26,633 nucleotides of DNA, from the NCBI GenBank assembly GCA_964560325.1, contig CAZLLV010000142.1, positions 1 to 26,633 of the forward strand, read 5' to 3'. Each line of letters starts with the position of its first letter. The stretch's first letter is position 1. Both the position numbers and the translations under genes were made by a program. The DNA is from CAZLLV01 sp964560325 (GTDB lineage: Bacteria > Acidobacteriota > Thermoanaerobaculia > Multivoradales > DATKCC01). The notes under the pieces are model-generated. The model did no database searches. It was not told the DNA's origin and saw nothing but the letters and a program-made list of their open reading frames with translations. This document shows, piece after piece, positions 7,786 through 15,704 of this stretch.

Positions 7786-8388
7786 GTGAGCGAGACGATC
7801 GCGGTGCCGACCGACGCCATGAACCGACCTTCCGACGCCATCGTCGCCCGCCGCGCGTCCGCCGGACGCGTCGAGGCGACCGACCGCCTGGCGACGCTCT
7901 TCGACGCTCACCACGACGCCCTCTACCGGCTCGCTCGGCGGATGGCGTCGGACGCCGAGGAGGCGCGCGACCTGGTGCAGGAGGCCTTCCTGCGCGCGGC
8001 CCGGAGACCGGCCTCGGTGCCTCCGGACGACGCCGGCGCCCGCTCCTGGCTGATGCGGGTGGTGGTCAACCTGTGCCGCGACCGGCGCCGGCGGCTGGCG
8101 GTCCGCCGCCGCGCCGCCGAGACCGTGCTCCATCCGCCCCGAGAGTCGGAGGCCGCTGGCGAGAGCGGTCCGGAGTCGCGCGCCGTCGCCCGGAGCGCGG
8201 TCGGTTCCGCGCTCGCCGAGCTGCCGCCCCGCCGCCGCGCGGTGGTGGTGCTCCACGAGCTCGAGGAGCGGCCGGTGGCGGAGATCGCGAAGCTCCTGGG
8301 GCTCGCCCGCGTCACCGTCCGCTGGCACCTGTCGGTGGGCCGCAAGCAGCTCGCGGCGCTCCTCTCCCCCGGAGGGATGCAGTCATGA
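7786..8388 (+). CDS. ECF-type RNA polymerase sigma factor
   Basis: This protein of up to 200 residues has the two-domain ECF sigma-70 layout. Region 2 spans about 36-103 (LFDAHHDALYRLARRM, then EARDLVQEAFLRA and a WLMRVVVNLCRDRRRR end). Region 4 spans about 138-192 with the helix-turn-helix VAEIAKLLGLARVTVRWHLSVGRKQL. It directs RNA polymerase to a small regulon, usually including its own operon. The start is uncertain: GTG 7786 gives 200 residues and ATG 7819 gives 189; neither has a clear Shine-Dalgarno, and region 2 begins well after both. The gene ends in an ATGA overlap with the next gene (8385-8388), a typical sigma/anti-sigma coupling. The family call is firm; the signal and regulon are unknown. 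Confidence 0.92.
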   Translation: MSETIAVPTDAMNRPSDAIVARRASAGRVEATDRLATLFDAHHDALYRLARRMASDAEEARDLVQEAFLRAARRPASVPPDDAGARSWLMRVVVNLCRDRRRRLAVRRRAAETVLHPPRESEAAGESGPESRAVARSAVGSALAELPPRRRAVVVLHELEERPVAEIAKLLGLARVTVRWHLSVGRKQLAALLSPGGMQS

Positions 8389-8849
8389 CCCGAGAGAACC
8401 GAGACGACTCCCTGCGTGAGTCCCTGCGCGACGCGCTCCGATCGACCTTGCGAGAAGGCGATCCCGCGGCCGATGGTCACGACCCCACGCCGGACGAGGT
8501 CGCGCGGCTGCGGGCGCGCGTGCTCGACGCGGCGCACGAGGCCGACGCCGAGCGCGGCTGGCGTTGGGTGCCGGCGACCGTCGCCGCCGCGCTCGCCTTG
8601 CTGGTGATCGCGGGCGCCGTCGCGCTGCGCTTCGAGCCGGGCGACCGGACGGAGCGCGCCGGCCGCTTCACCCCGGCGGACGGAGCCGGAGCCGCCGGCG
8701 AGCCCGAAGGCCCGGTCGAGGCCGAGGATCCGGAAGGCCGCCAGATCCAGTTCACCACCCCGGGAGGCACCCGCGTCGTGTGGATGCTCTACCCCGAAGA
8801 CCCGAACCCCAGCGGCCGCGCCGAGCGCGGCTCGGGAGGGAGATCATGA
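8385..8849 (+). CDS. Single-pass membrane protein, probable anti-sigma partner
   Basis: This 154-residue protein has a charged, Arg/Glu/Asp-rich cytoplasmic N-terminus (1-60), one membrane helix at about 61-83, and a Pro/Gly/Glu-rich outer part ending in RQIQFTTPGGTRVVWML. That layout is what one expects of a membrane-bound anti-sigma factor holding the ECF sigma encoded immediately upstream. The N-terminus shows no obvious zinc-binding HxxxCxxC (ZAS) motif, so it would be a non-ZAS type. The TPGGTR..W tail is, to my recollection, common in small proteins next to ECF sigma genes in Acidobacteriota. ATG 8385 overlaps the sigma stop by 4 bases, and its own stop overlaps the next start (8846-8849). 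The function is inferred from position and topology. Confidence 0.75.
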   Translation: MTRENRDDSLRESLRDALRSTLREGDPAADGHDPTPDEVARLRARVLDAAHEADAERGWRWVPATVAAALALLVIAGAVALRFEPGDRTERAGRFTPADGAGAAGEPEGPVEAEDPEGRQIQFTTPGGTRVVWMLYPEDPNPSGRAERGSGGRS

Positions 8850-9445
8850 AGACCGTTTCCTCTGTGCTCGTCCTCGCCGCCCTGACCTGCCTCGCGCCCG
8901 CCTCGGCGCAGACACCGCCTGCGCCACGCGCCCCCGAAGCCGGTTGGACGAGCGACGCCCAGGAGAGCCTGCTCTTCCACGTCACCCTCGTCGCCGCCTC
9001 CAGGGAGGGCGGCAGCGCCGGGCAGGAGTCGCTTCCCAAGGGGGTCGCGAAGGCGCTCGACGACATCCGCGACTTCCTCCCCTACCAGGGCTACCGGGTG
9101 GTCGACGCCGCGCTGGTGCGGGCGAACCGAGAGGTCCACGCGCGCCTCGCGGGGCCGGACGGCGAGCCGCTCGAGGCCGCCTTCCTCTTCCGCAAGGCCC
9201 GCGGCGGCGACGGGAGCGCCGAGAGCTACCTGGTGGAGCACTTCCGCCTCGAGCGGCAGCCGAAGGCCGAGGCCCCGGCGCGAACGGCGGCGGAGGGCCG
9301 CGCGGACCGGCGCGCTCCGGCCCCGGCGATGCCGGCCCTCGACGCCTCCTTCCGGATCGACCGCGGCGAGACGGTGGTCGTCGGCTCGTCGCGGCTCGAC
9401 GGTGGCGACGGCGCCCTGATCATCCTCCTCACCGCGGTCCCCTGA
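8846..9445 (+). CDS. Secreted protein of unknown function, third gene of the sigma operon
   Basis: This 199-residue protein has a clear Sec signal peptide (MKTVSSVLVLAALTCLAPASA, cleavage after about residue 21). The mature part contains a FHVTLVAASREGG segment, a KALDDIRDFLPYQGYRVVD block and an Arg/Ala/Pro-rich low-complexity insert at about 135-160, and it ends in a strand-rich DGALIILLTAVP tail. I recognise no catalytic motif. ATG 8846 is preceded by GGGAGGG and overlaps the stop of the anti-sigma-like gene, so the three genes are translationally coupled. It may be an envelope sensor or an effector controlled by the sigma factor; this is only inferred from operon position. Confidence 0.75.
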   Translation: MKTVSSVLVLAALTCLAPASAQTPPAPRAPEAGWTSDAQESLLFHVTLVAASREGGSAGQESLPKGVAKALDDIRDFLPYQGYRVVDAALVRANREVHARLAGPDGEPLEAAFLFRKARGGDGSAESYLVEHFRLERQPKAEAPARTAAEGRADRRAPAPAMPALDASFRIDRGETVVVGSSRLDGGDGALIILLTAVP

Positions 9446-9467
9446 AGGTGGGTAGAGTGCCGGCGCG

Positions 9468-10085
9468 ATGACCGTTCCCGAGAACCGACCGTTCGAGAGC
9501 TTCTGGGACCGCGCCTACCGGGCGGGCGACCACCTGGAGCACTGGGAGGCGCCGTCGGTGCCGGCCGAGCTGGCGGCGCTCCTGGCGAGCGGGTGCGCCC
9601 GGCGCGGCGACACCGCTCTCGACGTCGGTTGCGGGTCCGGGCAGGAGGCGGTCTTCCTGGCGGCGGCCGGAATGCAGGTGATCGCGGTCGACTCGAGCCT
9701 CCCGGCGCTGGAGCTGGCGCGCGAGCGGGCCGCCGCGGCCGGTGTTTCTCTCGACCTGCGGGCCGGCAGCGCCTTCGACCTGCCGGTCGCGAGCGATTCG
9801 ATCGATCTCGTCCTCGACCGCGGCTGCCTGCACGGGATCGATCGCGAGGACCGCCCCGACTACGCGGCCGAGATCGCGCGCGTCCTGGCGCCCGGCGGGC
9901 TCTTCCTCCTCCGCGGCGCGCAGCACGACGACGAGGAGCGAGGGCTGGTCGGCATCGGCGCCGAGGAGATCGACCGCCTCTTCCCCGCGCCCGAGCTCAC
10001 CCGCGGTCCGGTGGTGCCGATCGATCTCCAGGCCGCGGCCGGCGACCTGCGCGCGAATCTCGCGGTGCTCCGATCACGGCGGTGA
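9468..10085 (+). CDS. Class I SAM-dependent methyltransferase
   Basis: This 205-residue protein has the glycine-rich SAM-binding motif LDVGCGSGQ (about 51-59), an acidic residue ending strand 2 (VIAVDSS, D75), and a DLVLDRGCLHGI segment (about 113-124). This is the compact layout of class I methyltransferases, resembling thiopurine/tellurite-type (TPMT/TehB-like) enzymes. An FWDRAYRAGDHLEHWE N-terminus is also typical of that subgroup. The substrate cannot be told. It starts 22 bases after the sigma-operon secreted protein and may be co-transcribed. Its last 12 bases overlap the 3' end of the convergent sulfatase-fold gene. Confidence 0.88.
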   Translation: MTVPENRPFESFWDRAYRAGDHLEHWEAPSVPAELAALLASGCARRGDTALDVGCGSGQEAVFLAAAGMQVIAVDSSLPALELARERAAAAGVSLDLRAGSAFDLPVASDSIDLVLDRGCLHGIDREDRPDYAAEIARVLAPGGLFLLRGAQHDDEERGLVGIGAEEIDRLFPAPELTRGPVVPIDLQAAAGDLRANLAVLRSRR

Positions 10086-12278
10086 GAGGCGCTCGCGGGC
10101 GGCGGGGTGGCGCATCGCGACCAGGAGCTCCCGAAACCGTCCGTCGCCGTGGAGCTCCGCGAGGTCCGGGTCCTCGAGCGCCACGCCCGGCGCGTCGAAA
10201 CCGAGCAGCACCGCATAGGTCAGGTGATCGAGAGCCGCGCGCTCGTCGCCCTCGATCGCTTCCAGGCAGGCGAGGTTGTAGGCCGGCAGCCAGGCGTCCG
10301 GCCGCACGGCGGCGGCGCGCTGGAGAAAGAGGCGCGCGGCCTGTGGGTCGCCGGTCCGCCGTGCCGAAGCCCCCGCCTGGAGGAGCGCCTGGAAGTCCTT
10401 CGGCTGGTTTTCGAGCGCCTTCTCGTACGCCGCGAGCGCGCGCTCGAACTCCCCGCGCTCGAAGAAGAGGTCGCCCTGCCGACGCCAGGCGCGGGGGAAG
10501 CCGGGGGCGGCTTCGATCGCCCGCCGGTACCAGCGCTCCGCCTCGTCCTCGTCCCCCTCGACCGCCGCCACCAGCCCCAGGTGCGCCATCCCCTCGACGA
10601 GCTCCGGCGTGATCTCGAGCGCCCGCTCGAACGCCCGCCGCGCTTCCGCGAGCTTTCCCTCCTCGAGGTCGAGCAGGCCGAGCATCACGTGCACCCGGCT
10701 CTGGCGCGGCTCGACCGCGAGCGAGCGGAGGTAGGCGTCGCGCGCCGCCGCCACGTCGCCCGAGCGTGCCGCGGCCATCCCCAGGACGTTCCAGGCCGAG
10801 ACGTTCTTCGGCAGTGCCTCGACCACCTCGCGCGCGACCGAACGGGCCTCCTCCCACTCCTCCTGCTGCGCGTGGTGGCGCGCCTCCTCGAGCCGGCGAT
10901 AGAGCGCGATCCCGTCCTTCGGGTCCATGCCCTCCATGCTCGTCCGCTCCGCCGCCGGCGCGAGGTAGCCGAGCGCCTGGAGCATCTCCAGGGTCTCCTT
11001 CTCCATCGGCTGGAGCTCGGCGCCGACCTGCCGCGCGGCGCTCTCGTCGAGCAGGCCCTGGAGGCGCCGATCGAGCGCGCGGGCGCGGCGCGGCCGCTCC
11101 TCGAAGAGGTTCGTCAGCTCCCGTGGGTCCTCTGCCAGGTCGTAGAGCTCCGGCCGCGGCGCGCGGATCCACTTGGAGCCGTCGTGGCGCACGCCGTAGA
11201 GCGGCGCCATGCCGAAGCCGACCTCGGAGAGGAGCGACTCGACGTACTGCGCCCGGTCGCGGAGCCCTTCGTCTGGGTCCTTTCCGGCGAGCGCCGTCGA
11301 GAGATCGAACCCCTGCGTCCGCTCGCCGCCGGGCAGGCCGAGGAGCGAGAGCACCGTCGGCACGAGGTCGACGTGGTGGACCGGCAGGTCGAGCCTCGCG
11401 CCCTCCGGGAAGCGGTGTGGATAGCGAATCAGGAGCGGCACCTTGACCGTCGCGTCGTAGATGAAGACCGCGTGCGTCTTTTCGCCGTGCTCGCCCAGGC
11501 TCTCGCCGTGATCGGCGGTGACGATCACCAGCGTGTCGTCGAGCTCGCCCCTCGCCTCGAGCGCCGCGATCACCCGCCCCAGCGCCCGGTCGGCGGCGGC
11601 GATCTCCGCGTCGTACGCCGTCGGCGAGCGCAGGCGGTCGGCGGTCGGCGCCTCGTACGGCTGGTGCGGATCGAAGAAGTGGACCCAGGCGAAGAAGGGG
11701 CGGGCCCCCTCCCGGGGCCGGGCGGCGTACCAGCGCTCGAAGCGCTCGGCGGTGCGGGCGCCCGGGCGGTCGGGCACCATGAAGAGCGGCGGCCGTTCCT
11801 CCGCCCACAGGTGGTCGTCGTAGGAGTCGAACCCCTGGGCGAGGCCGTAGCGCCGGTCGAGCACCGCCGCCGAGACGAAGGCGCCGGTCTCGTACCCGGC
11901 CTCGGCCAGCCGCTCGGCGAGCGTCACCGCCTCGGAGCCGAGAGCGTAGGCGCCGTTGTCGCGCACGCCGTGCGCCGGCGGCAGGAGGCCGGTCATCATC
12001 GTGGCGTGCGACGGCAGCGTGATCGGCGCGGCGGCGACCGCGTTCTCGCACACCACCCCCTCGGCCGCCAGCCGGTCCATCGCCGGCGTGCGCGCCAGGC
12101 CGAAGCCGTACGGGCCGGTGCGGTCGGCGCGCAACGTGTCGATCGTCACCAGCAGGACGTTCGGCCGCTCCGGCTCGCCGGAGCACGCCCCGCCGGCGAG
12201 AAGCAGCACGGCCACGAGCCCCGCGGTCCGGGCCGGAGCGCGGCGGGCGACACGCTGCGGATTTCGAGAGGACGGCAT
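10074..12278 (-). CDS. Sulfatase-fold (alkaline phosphatase superfamily) protein with C-terminal TPR repeats
   Basis: This 734-residue exported protein has an N-terminal hydrophobic segment (about 19-31) followed by AC at 31-32, a poor lipobox, so lipoprotein status is uncertain. The sulfatase domain spans about 38-400: metal ligands in VTIDTLRAD (D47) and ADHG (D256, H257), WVHFFDPHQPY, and EHGEKTHA. The nucleophile motif reads TLPSHATMMTG (T87), where formylglycine sulfatases have C/S-x-P-x-R. It is therefore probably not a classical FGly sulfatase and may act as a phosphatase or phospho-group transferase, or be inactive. Residues 455-700 are tandem TPR helices (AWNVLGMAAARSGD, then repeated ALEITPEL-like blocks), a protein-binding platform. 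Transcribed alone, it diverges from the IPTL-CTERM-like gene and converges with the methyltransferase. Confidence 0.88.
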   Translation of the reverse strand: MPSSRNPQRVARRAPARTAGLVAVLLLAGGACSGEPERPNVLLVTIDTLRADRTGPYGFGLARTPAMDRLAAEGVVCENAVAAAPITLPSHATMMTGLLPPAHGVRDNGAYALGSEAVTLAERLAEAGYETGAFVSAAVLDRRYGLAQGFDSYDDHLWAEERPPLFMVPDRPGARTAERFERWYAARPREGARPFFAWVHFFDPHQPYEAPTADRLRSPTAYDAEIAAADRALGRVIAALEARGELDDTLVIVTADHGESLGEHGEKTHAVFIYDATVKVPLLIRYPHRFPEGARLDLPVHHVDLVPTVLSLLGLPGGERTQGFDLSTALAGKDPDEGLRDRAQYVESLLSEVGFGMAPLYGVRHDGSKWIRAPRPELYDLAEDPRELTNLFEERPRRARALDRRLQGLLDESAARQVGAELQPMEKETLEMLQALGYLAPAAERTSMEGMDPKDGIALYRRLEEARHHAQQEEWEEARSVAREVVEALPKNVSAWNVLGMAAARSGDVAAARDAYLRSLAVEPRQSRVHVMLGLLDLEEGKLAEARRAFERALEITPELVEGMAHLGLVAAVEGDEDEAERWYRRAIEAAPGFPRAWRRQGDLFFERGEFERALAAYEKALENQPKDFQALLQAGASARRTGDPQAARLFLQRAAAVRPDAWLPAYNLACLEAIEGDERAALDHLTYAVLLGFDAPGVALEDPDLAELHGDGRFRELLVAMRHPAARERLSPP

Positions 12279-12443
12279 GCGGAGCGGGGTCGGGAGCTCG
12301 GGGGAAGAACCGCCATTCTACGCGCTCACCGGAGCCGATCGAACCGTGCTCGGACGACGAGAAGCATGCACGGATCCCGATTTGACCTGCGGCGAGGTCC
12401 CCGAGTAGCTTCCGGACGACCCCCTGGGAGAACTGGAGACTCG
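12279..12443 (+). promoter_or_regulatory. Divergent intergenic region with a candidate promoter for the IPTL-CTERM gene
   Basis: This 165-base gap separates two divergent exported-protein genes. On the plus strand TTGACC (12382-12387) is followed after 18 bases by TAGCTT (12406-12411), a reasonable sigma-70-like -35/-10 pair with a weak -10. It would place the start site about 25 bases ahead of ATG 12444, which has GGAG at 12435-12438. I see no matching promoter for the minus-strand gene. Confidence 0.35.
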
Positions 12444-13538
12444 ATGCCGAAGAAGAAGACCGCCGCCCTCGCTGCCGTCCTGCTCGCCCTCGGGGTCGGC
12501 GCGGCCTCCGCCGACGTCACCGTCACCGAGCGCGGCCGCATCGAGGGCAAGATCGAGCCGGGCAAGGCCGCCCGTTCGATCCTTCTCAAGGGCGGCGGCG
12601 GAAGCGGCACCCTGATCGACGGCTCCGGTCTCGAGTACTTCATCAACACCGACGTCACCTTCACCACCGCCGAGTCGGCCTCCGGCTCCGCCTCGGACGC
12701 CACCTACACCGCCGCCGTGACCGCCAGCACCTCGGGCGGCGGCACCACGGTGACCACGCTGAGCGACGCCTTCGACGGCTACAACGGCGTCTGCTTCGCC
12801 TCCGGCCCCGGCCTCGGCGAGTGCGATCCGGACGGTGCCGGGTTCACGGTGTACAACGACAACGGACCGGCGACCCTCGGCTGCGAGGACTGCGAGCTGA
12901 TCACCGCGCCGCAGACGATCGGCGGCCTCGAGGTCTCGCGCCGCGTCTTCGTCCCCGACCACGACGAGTTCATCCGGTTCATGACCATCGTCACGAACGT
13001 CGGGGCGGCGCCGGAGACCGTCTACTTCGTGACCGCCAACAACCTGGGCTCGGACAGCGACACCGAGGTCTACGCCACGTCGAGCGGCGACGAGACCGTG
13101 ACGCCGGACGACGACTGGATCGCCAGCTTCGAGGCGTTCGACGGCAGCGGCCTCTCCTCCGACCCGCGCCTCGGCCACGTGATCCAGGGGCCCGGCGCCC
13201 CGGTGCGAGTCTCCAGCATCAGCTTCTCGGACGGCCAGAACTCGCCCTACTGGGAGTACGACTTCACCCTCGAACCGGGCGAGACCGCGATCGTCCTGAA
13301 CTTCGCGACCGGCCAGCCGAACCGGCCGGACGCCGTCGCCAAGGCGCAGGAGCTGGCCGCCTTGCCACCCGTCGCGCTCGAGTGCATGACCGCCGAGGAG
13401 ATCTCCCAGGTCGTGAACTTCGTCACCGCCGAGGTCATCGACCCGGCGGAGATCCCGACCGCCGGAGAGTACGGTCTCGCGGCCCTCGCCCTGCTGCTGC
13501 TCGCCGCCGGCACGCTCGCCATCCGCCGCCTCGGGTGA
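12444..13538 (+). CDS. Exported protein with IPTL-CTERM-like sorting tail
   Basis: This 364-residue protein has a Lys-rich Sec signal peptide (MPKKKTAALAAVLLALGVGAASA, about 1-23) and a C-terminal 28-residue tail at 337-364. The tail starts with IPTAGEYG, continues as a hydrophobic helix and ends in IRRLG. This matches the IPTL-CTERM pattern (IPTLSEWG, transmembrane helix, basic end), a PEP-CTERM-like signal processed by an exosortase-type system. The middle is rich in Gly/Ser/Thr/Asp, with paired Cys (CFASGPGLGEC, CEDC) and beta-sandwich-like stretches, consistent with a surface protein. No catalytic motif is visible. ATG 12444 has GGAG five bases upstream. Monocistronic; its stop is 21 bases from the convergent DUF1801 gene. 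Confidence 0.8.
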   Translation: MPKKKTAALAAVLLALGVGAASADVTVTERGRIEGKIEPGKAARSILLKGGGGSGTLIDGSGLEYFINTDVTFTTAESASGSASDATYTAAVTASTSGGGTTVTTLSDAFDGYNGVCFASGPGLGECDPDGAGFTVYNDNGPATLGCEDCELITAPQTIGGLEVSRRVFVPDHDEFIRFMTIVTNVGAAPETVYFVTANNLGSDSDTEVYATSSGDETVTPDDDWIASFEAFDGSGLSSDPRLGHVIQGPGAPVRVSSISFSDGQNSPYWEYDFTLEPGETAIVLNFATGQPNRPDAVAKAQELAALPPVALECMTAEEISQVVNFVTAEVIDPAEIPTAGEYGLAALALLLLAAGTLAIRRLG

Positions 13539-13559
13539 TCGTCGGACGGGAGGGGGCGC

Positions 13560-14021
13560 TCAGCGACCCCGCTTCGTCGCCTCCCGGCTTGCCTCGTAGG
13601 TCTCGATCATCGTCTCGGGCGGCGTGCGGGCGACGATCTCGCCGATCACGTCGAGCGGCAGATCCTCGAGCTTGCCGAAGCGCACGCAGCTCTTGCCCAT
13701 GTCGAGCTTCTTGCCCGCCGTCTCGAACTCCCGGCGCAAGAACGCTTCGTCCTCGGACTGCTGATAGCAGCTCATCAGGTAGAGCGCGTAGTGCCGCTTC
13801 TGCGCCGCGATCGCGGCGAAGGCGAGCGGCTGCCCGTTGTAGGTGACGGGGTAGCGCGAGAGGGGGATCTCGTAGCTGATCATCCCCCAGCGCATCGTCT
13901 CCTCGTACCCCTCCGGCAGGTTCGCGAGGACGACGTCGCGCACCGCGGACACGACCGCGCGACGCTCCTCGGGCAGCTCCTCCAGGTACTCCTCGACGGT
14001 TGCGGCCTTGCTCTGGACCAT
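13560..14021 (-). CDS. DUF1801 (YdhG-like) protein
   Basis: This 153-residue protein resembles the DUF1801/YdhG family: VEEYLEELPEERRAVVSAVRDVV near the N-terminus, the conserved ETMRWGMISYEIP region, and KRHYALYLM followed by GKSCVRFGKLEDLP. Members are small soluble alpha/beta proteins of unknown biochemical role. ATG 14021 is chosen over the GTG at 14027 because AGGAG ends about five bases before the ATG but abuts the GTG. The gene is transcribed alone and diverges from the small membrane protein at 14110. Confidence 0.85.
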   Translation of the reverse strand: MVQSKAATVEEYLEELPEERRAVVSAVRDVVLANLPEGYEETMRWGMISYEIPLSRYPVTYNGQPLAFAAIAAQKRHYALYLMSCYQQSEDEAFLRREFETAGKKLDMGKSCVRFGKLEDLPLDVIGEIVARTPPETMIETYEASREATKRGR

Positions 14022-14109
14022 GGTCACTCCTCTTCGTGAACGGGCCGGCGACGAGCCGTCCGAGTCTGCCTTCGGGCCTGCGACCCTGCGCTATACTTCA
14101 CTCTCGCCC
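14022..14109 (+). promoter_or_regulatory. Candidate promoter of the envelope cassette
   Basis: In the 88-base divergent gap, TATACT at 14092-14097 matches a -10 element in five of six positions, 12 bases before the ATG at 14110. That would give a very short or nearly leaderless 5' end for the cassette mRNA. No good -35 lies 16-18 bases upstream. Confidence 0.35.
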
Positions 14110-14343
14110 ATGCGAATCCTCAGCTTATCGTTGGTTCTCGCCCTGCTGCTTCCGCGGACCGCACACGCCTACATCGATCCGGGCTCCGGCAGCCTGCTGC
14201 TGCAATCCCTCATCGCCATCGCCGTGGGTGGCTGGCTGACCTTCCGCCTCTTCGCGAGCAACCTGTGGCGGAGGATCCGGGGTGAGCGGGAGACTCCGGC
14301 CGAGAGCGACGCCGAGAGTCCGAGTGACGGCTCAGGCCGATAA
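14110..14343 (+). CDS. Small membrane protein with YIDPGSGS motif
   Basis: This 77-residue protein starts with a signal-like hydrophobic segment (MRILSLSLVLALLLPRTAHA), followed by YIDPGSGSLLLQSLIAIAVGG, a second membrane helix (about 28-48), then a basic FASNLWRRIRGER stretch and an acidic, Ser-rich tail. The YIDPG(T/S)GS..LLQ pattern is, as I recall, a recurrent small family found beside methyltransferase and phosphatase-superfamily genes in bacterial envelope loci; its function is unknown. It overlaps the next gene by about 20 bases (or more if that gene starts at 14282), so the two are probably coupled. The near-leaderless start has no obvious Shine-Dalgarno. Confidence 0.75.
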   Translation: MRILSLSLVLALLLPRTAHAYIDPGSGSLLLQSLIAIAVGGWLTFRLFASNLWRRIRGERETPAESDAESPSDGSGR

Positions 14344-15700
14344 CGCATCGTTTCGAGACCCGTCCGGCCGCGTCCTCGTGGAAGAGGACCGGGTGCTGCG
14401 CTGGGTCGACGACTCCTATCGAGCGCACTACGACGCCTTTCATCACTCCCCCCTCTCGCGGGAGCTGCGCGACCGGGGTTGGCTGCTCGACTACCGGGAG
14501 CTGGACGAGGCACCGCCGGGCGTCTACCGGGTCCTCGAATCGGAGCGGCTCCCGTTCGTCTCCTATCCCTACGAGTGGCCGTTCAGCGCCCTCAAGGCGG
14601 CGGCGCTCCTGACGCTCGATCTCCACATCGCCCTGCTCCGGAACGGTTTCGTCCTCAAAGACGCGACACCGTTCAACATTCAGTTCCGCGGCTCCCGTCC
14701 GGTCTTCATCGACCTGTTGTCGTTCGAGATCCTCGAGGAGGGCCGCCTCTGGATGGCCTACCGCCAGTTCTGCGAGATGTTCCTGGCGCCGCTCCTGCTG
14801 ATGGCTCGGGTCGACCTGCGCCTCTCCGGCCTGCTGCGCACCCAACTCGACGGCGTGCCGCTCGACCTGGCGTCGAAGCTGCTGCCGCTGTCGGCGAAGC
14901 TGCGGCCCGGGACCTGGCTCCACGTGGTCCTCCACGCGCGCCTCGGCAGATCGGACCGGGGCGGCGAGACGAACGAAGCCGGCGCGCCGCGGCGCCGGGT
15001 GACGCCGGCCTCTCTCCAGGCGATGGCCCGCCAGCTCCGCTCGATGGTCGAGAGCCTCGACGCCGAGCTCCCGGCGTCGCTCTGGTCGGATTACTACGGG
15101 TCGCACCTCAACTACACCGAGGAAGGCTTCCGCCAGAAGCAGGATCACCTGCACGAGCTCCTGCGAGAGCTACGGCCCGCGACGGTCTGGGACCTGGGAT
15201 CGAACACCGGAGTGTTCAGCCGCATCTGCGCCGAGCACGGGTCCCATGTCGTGGCGTTCGACTCCGATCCGGCCGTGGTCGAGGGCTTCTACCGCGACCT
15301 GCGGGAACGAGGTCCGCAGACGATCCTGCCGCTGTGGGTCGACCTGACGAACCCCTCGCCCGGCATCGGCTGGGCCAACCGCGAGCGGGGGACGCTCCTC
15401 GACCGAGGCACCGCGGACCTGACCCTGGCCCTCGGCCTGATCCACCATCTCCGGTTGACCCACAACGTGCCCTTCGAGATGCAGGCGGAGCATCTCGCCC
15501 GTTGCGGCCGGCGGCTCTTGGTGGAGTGGGTACCGCCCGACGACGCGATGACCCGGAGGCTCGCCCGCAACAAGGAGCAGCTCCTGGCCGGCTACACGGA
15601 GGAGCGCTTTCTGGAGGCCTTCGGGCGCCACTTCCGGATCGAGCCCGGCGTCCCGCTCGAAGGCTCCGGGCGCAAGCTCTTCCTGATGCAGGCACCCTGA
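14324..15700 (+). CDS. Kinase-like N-terminal domain fused to SAM-dependent methyltransferase (NoeA-like)
   Basis: This protein of about 458 residues resembles NoeA-like methyltransferases. The N-terminal half holds LKDATPFNIQ (D113, N118) followed by PVFIDLLSFE (D130). That spacing is reminiscent of the catalytic D...N and metal-binding D of APH/protein-kinase-like folds, though no Walker-like or Lys motif is clear. The C-terminal half carries a SAM-binding WDLGSNTGVFS (about 289-299), VVAFDSD and LIHHLRLTHNVP, a class I methyltransferase. GTG 14324 (GAGAG upstream) is preferred because DPSG, near the usual family N-terminus, follows 12 residues later. GTG 14282, 14 codons upstream, is possible. 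It overlaps the small membrane protein gene and is followed after 4 bases by a membrane phosphatase-superfamily gene. The substrate is unknown, perhaps a surface glycan. Confidence 0.8.
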   Translation: MTAQADNASFRDPSGRVLVEEDRVLRWVDDSYRAHYDAFHHSPLSRELRDRGWLLDYRELDEAPPGVYRVLESERLPFVSYPYEWPFSALKAAALLTLDLHIALLRNGFVLKDATPFNIQFRGSRPVFIDLLSFEILEEGRLWMAYRQFCEMFLAPLLLMARVDLRLSGLLRTQLDGVPLDLASKLLPLSAKLRPGTWLHVVLHARLGRSDRGGETNEAGAPRRRVTPASLQAMARQLRSMVESLDAELPASLWSDYYGSHLNYTEEGFRQKQDHLHELLRELRPATVWDLGSNTGVFSRICAEHGSHVVAFDSDPAVVEGFYRDLRERGPQTILPLWVDLTNPSPGIGWANRERGTLLDRGTADLTLALGLIHHLRLTHNVPFEMQAEHLARCGRRLLVEWVPPDDAMTRRLARNKEQLLAGYTEERFLEAFGRHFRIEPGVPLEGSGRKLFLMQAP

Positions 15701-15704
15701 GCCG

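Noticed and set aside
6368..7789. A 473-codon plus-strand open frame opposite the leuA/leuB-like genes
   Set aside because: Its antisense composition (His/Arg/Val/Gly-rich) and lack of motifs contrast with the conserved enzymes on the other strand.
10074..10085. The 12-base convergent overlap of the methyltransferase and sulfatase-fold genes as a special feature
   Set aside because: Short convergent overlaps are common in compact genomes, and nothing else marks the site.
10107..13538. A 1143-codon open plus-strand frame running through the sulfatase-fold gene into the IPTL-CTERM-like gene
   Set aside because: The first two thirds is antisense to a well-conserved gene and has Arg/His/Val-rich composition typical of GC-rich antisense frames. 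Only the part from ATG 12444, with a Shine-Dalgarno and signal peptide, is a real gene.
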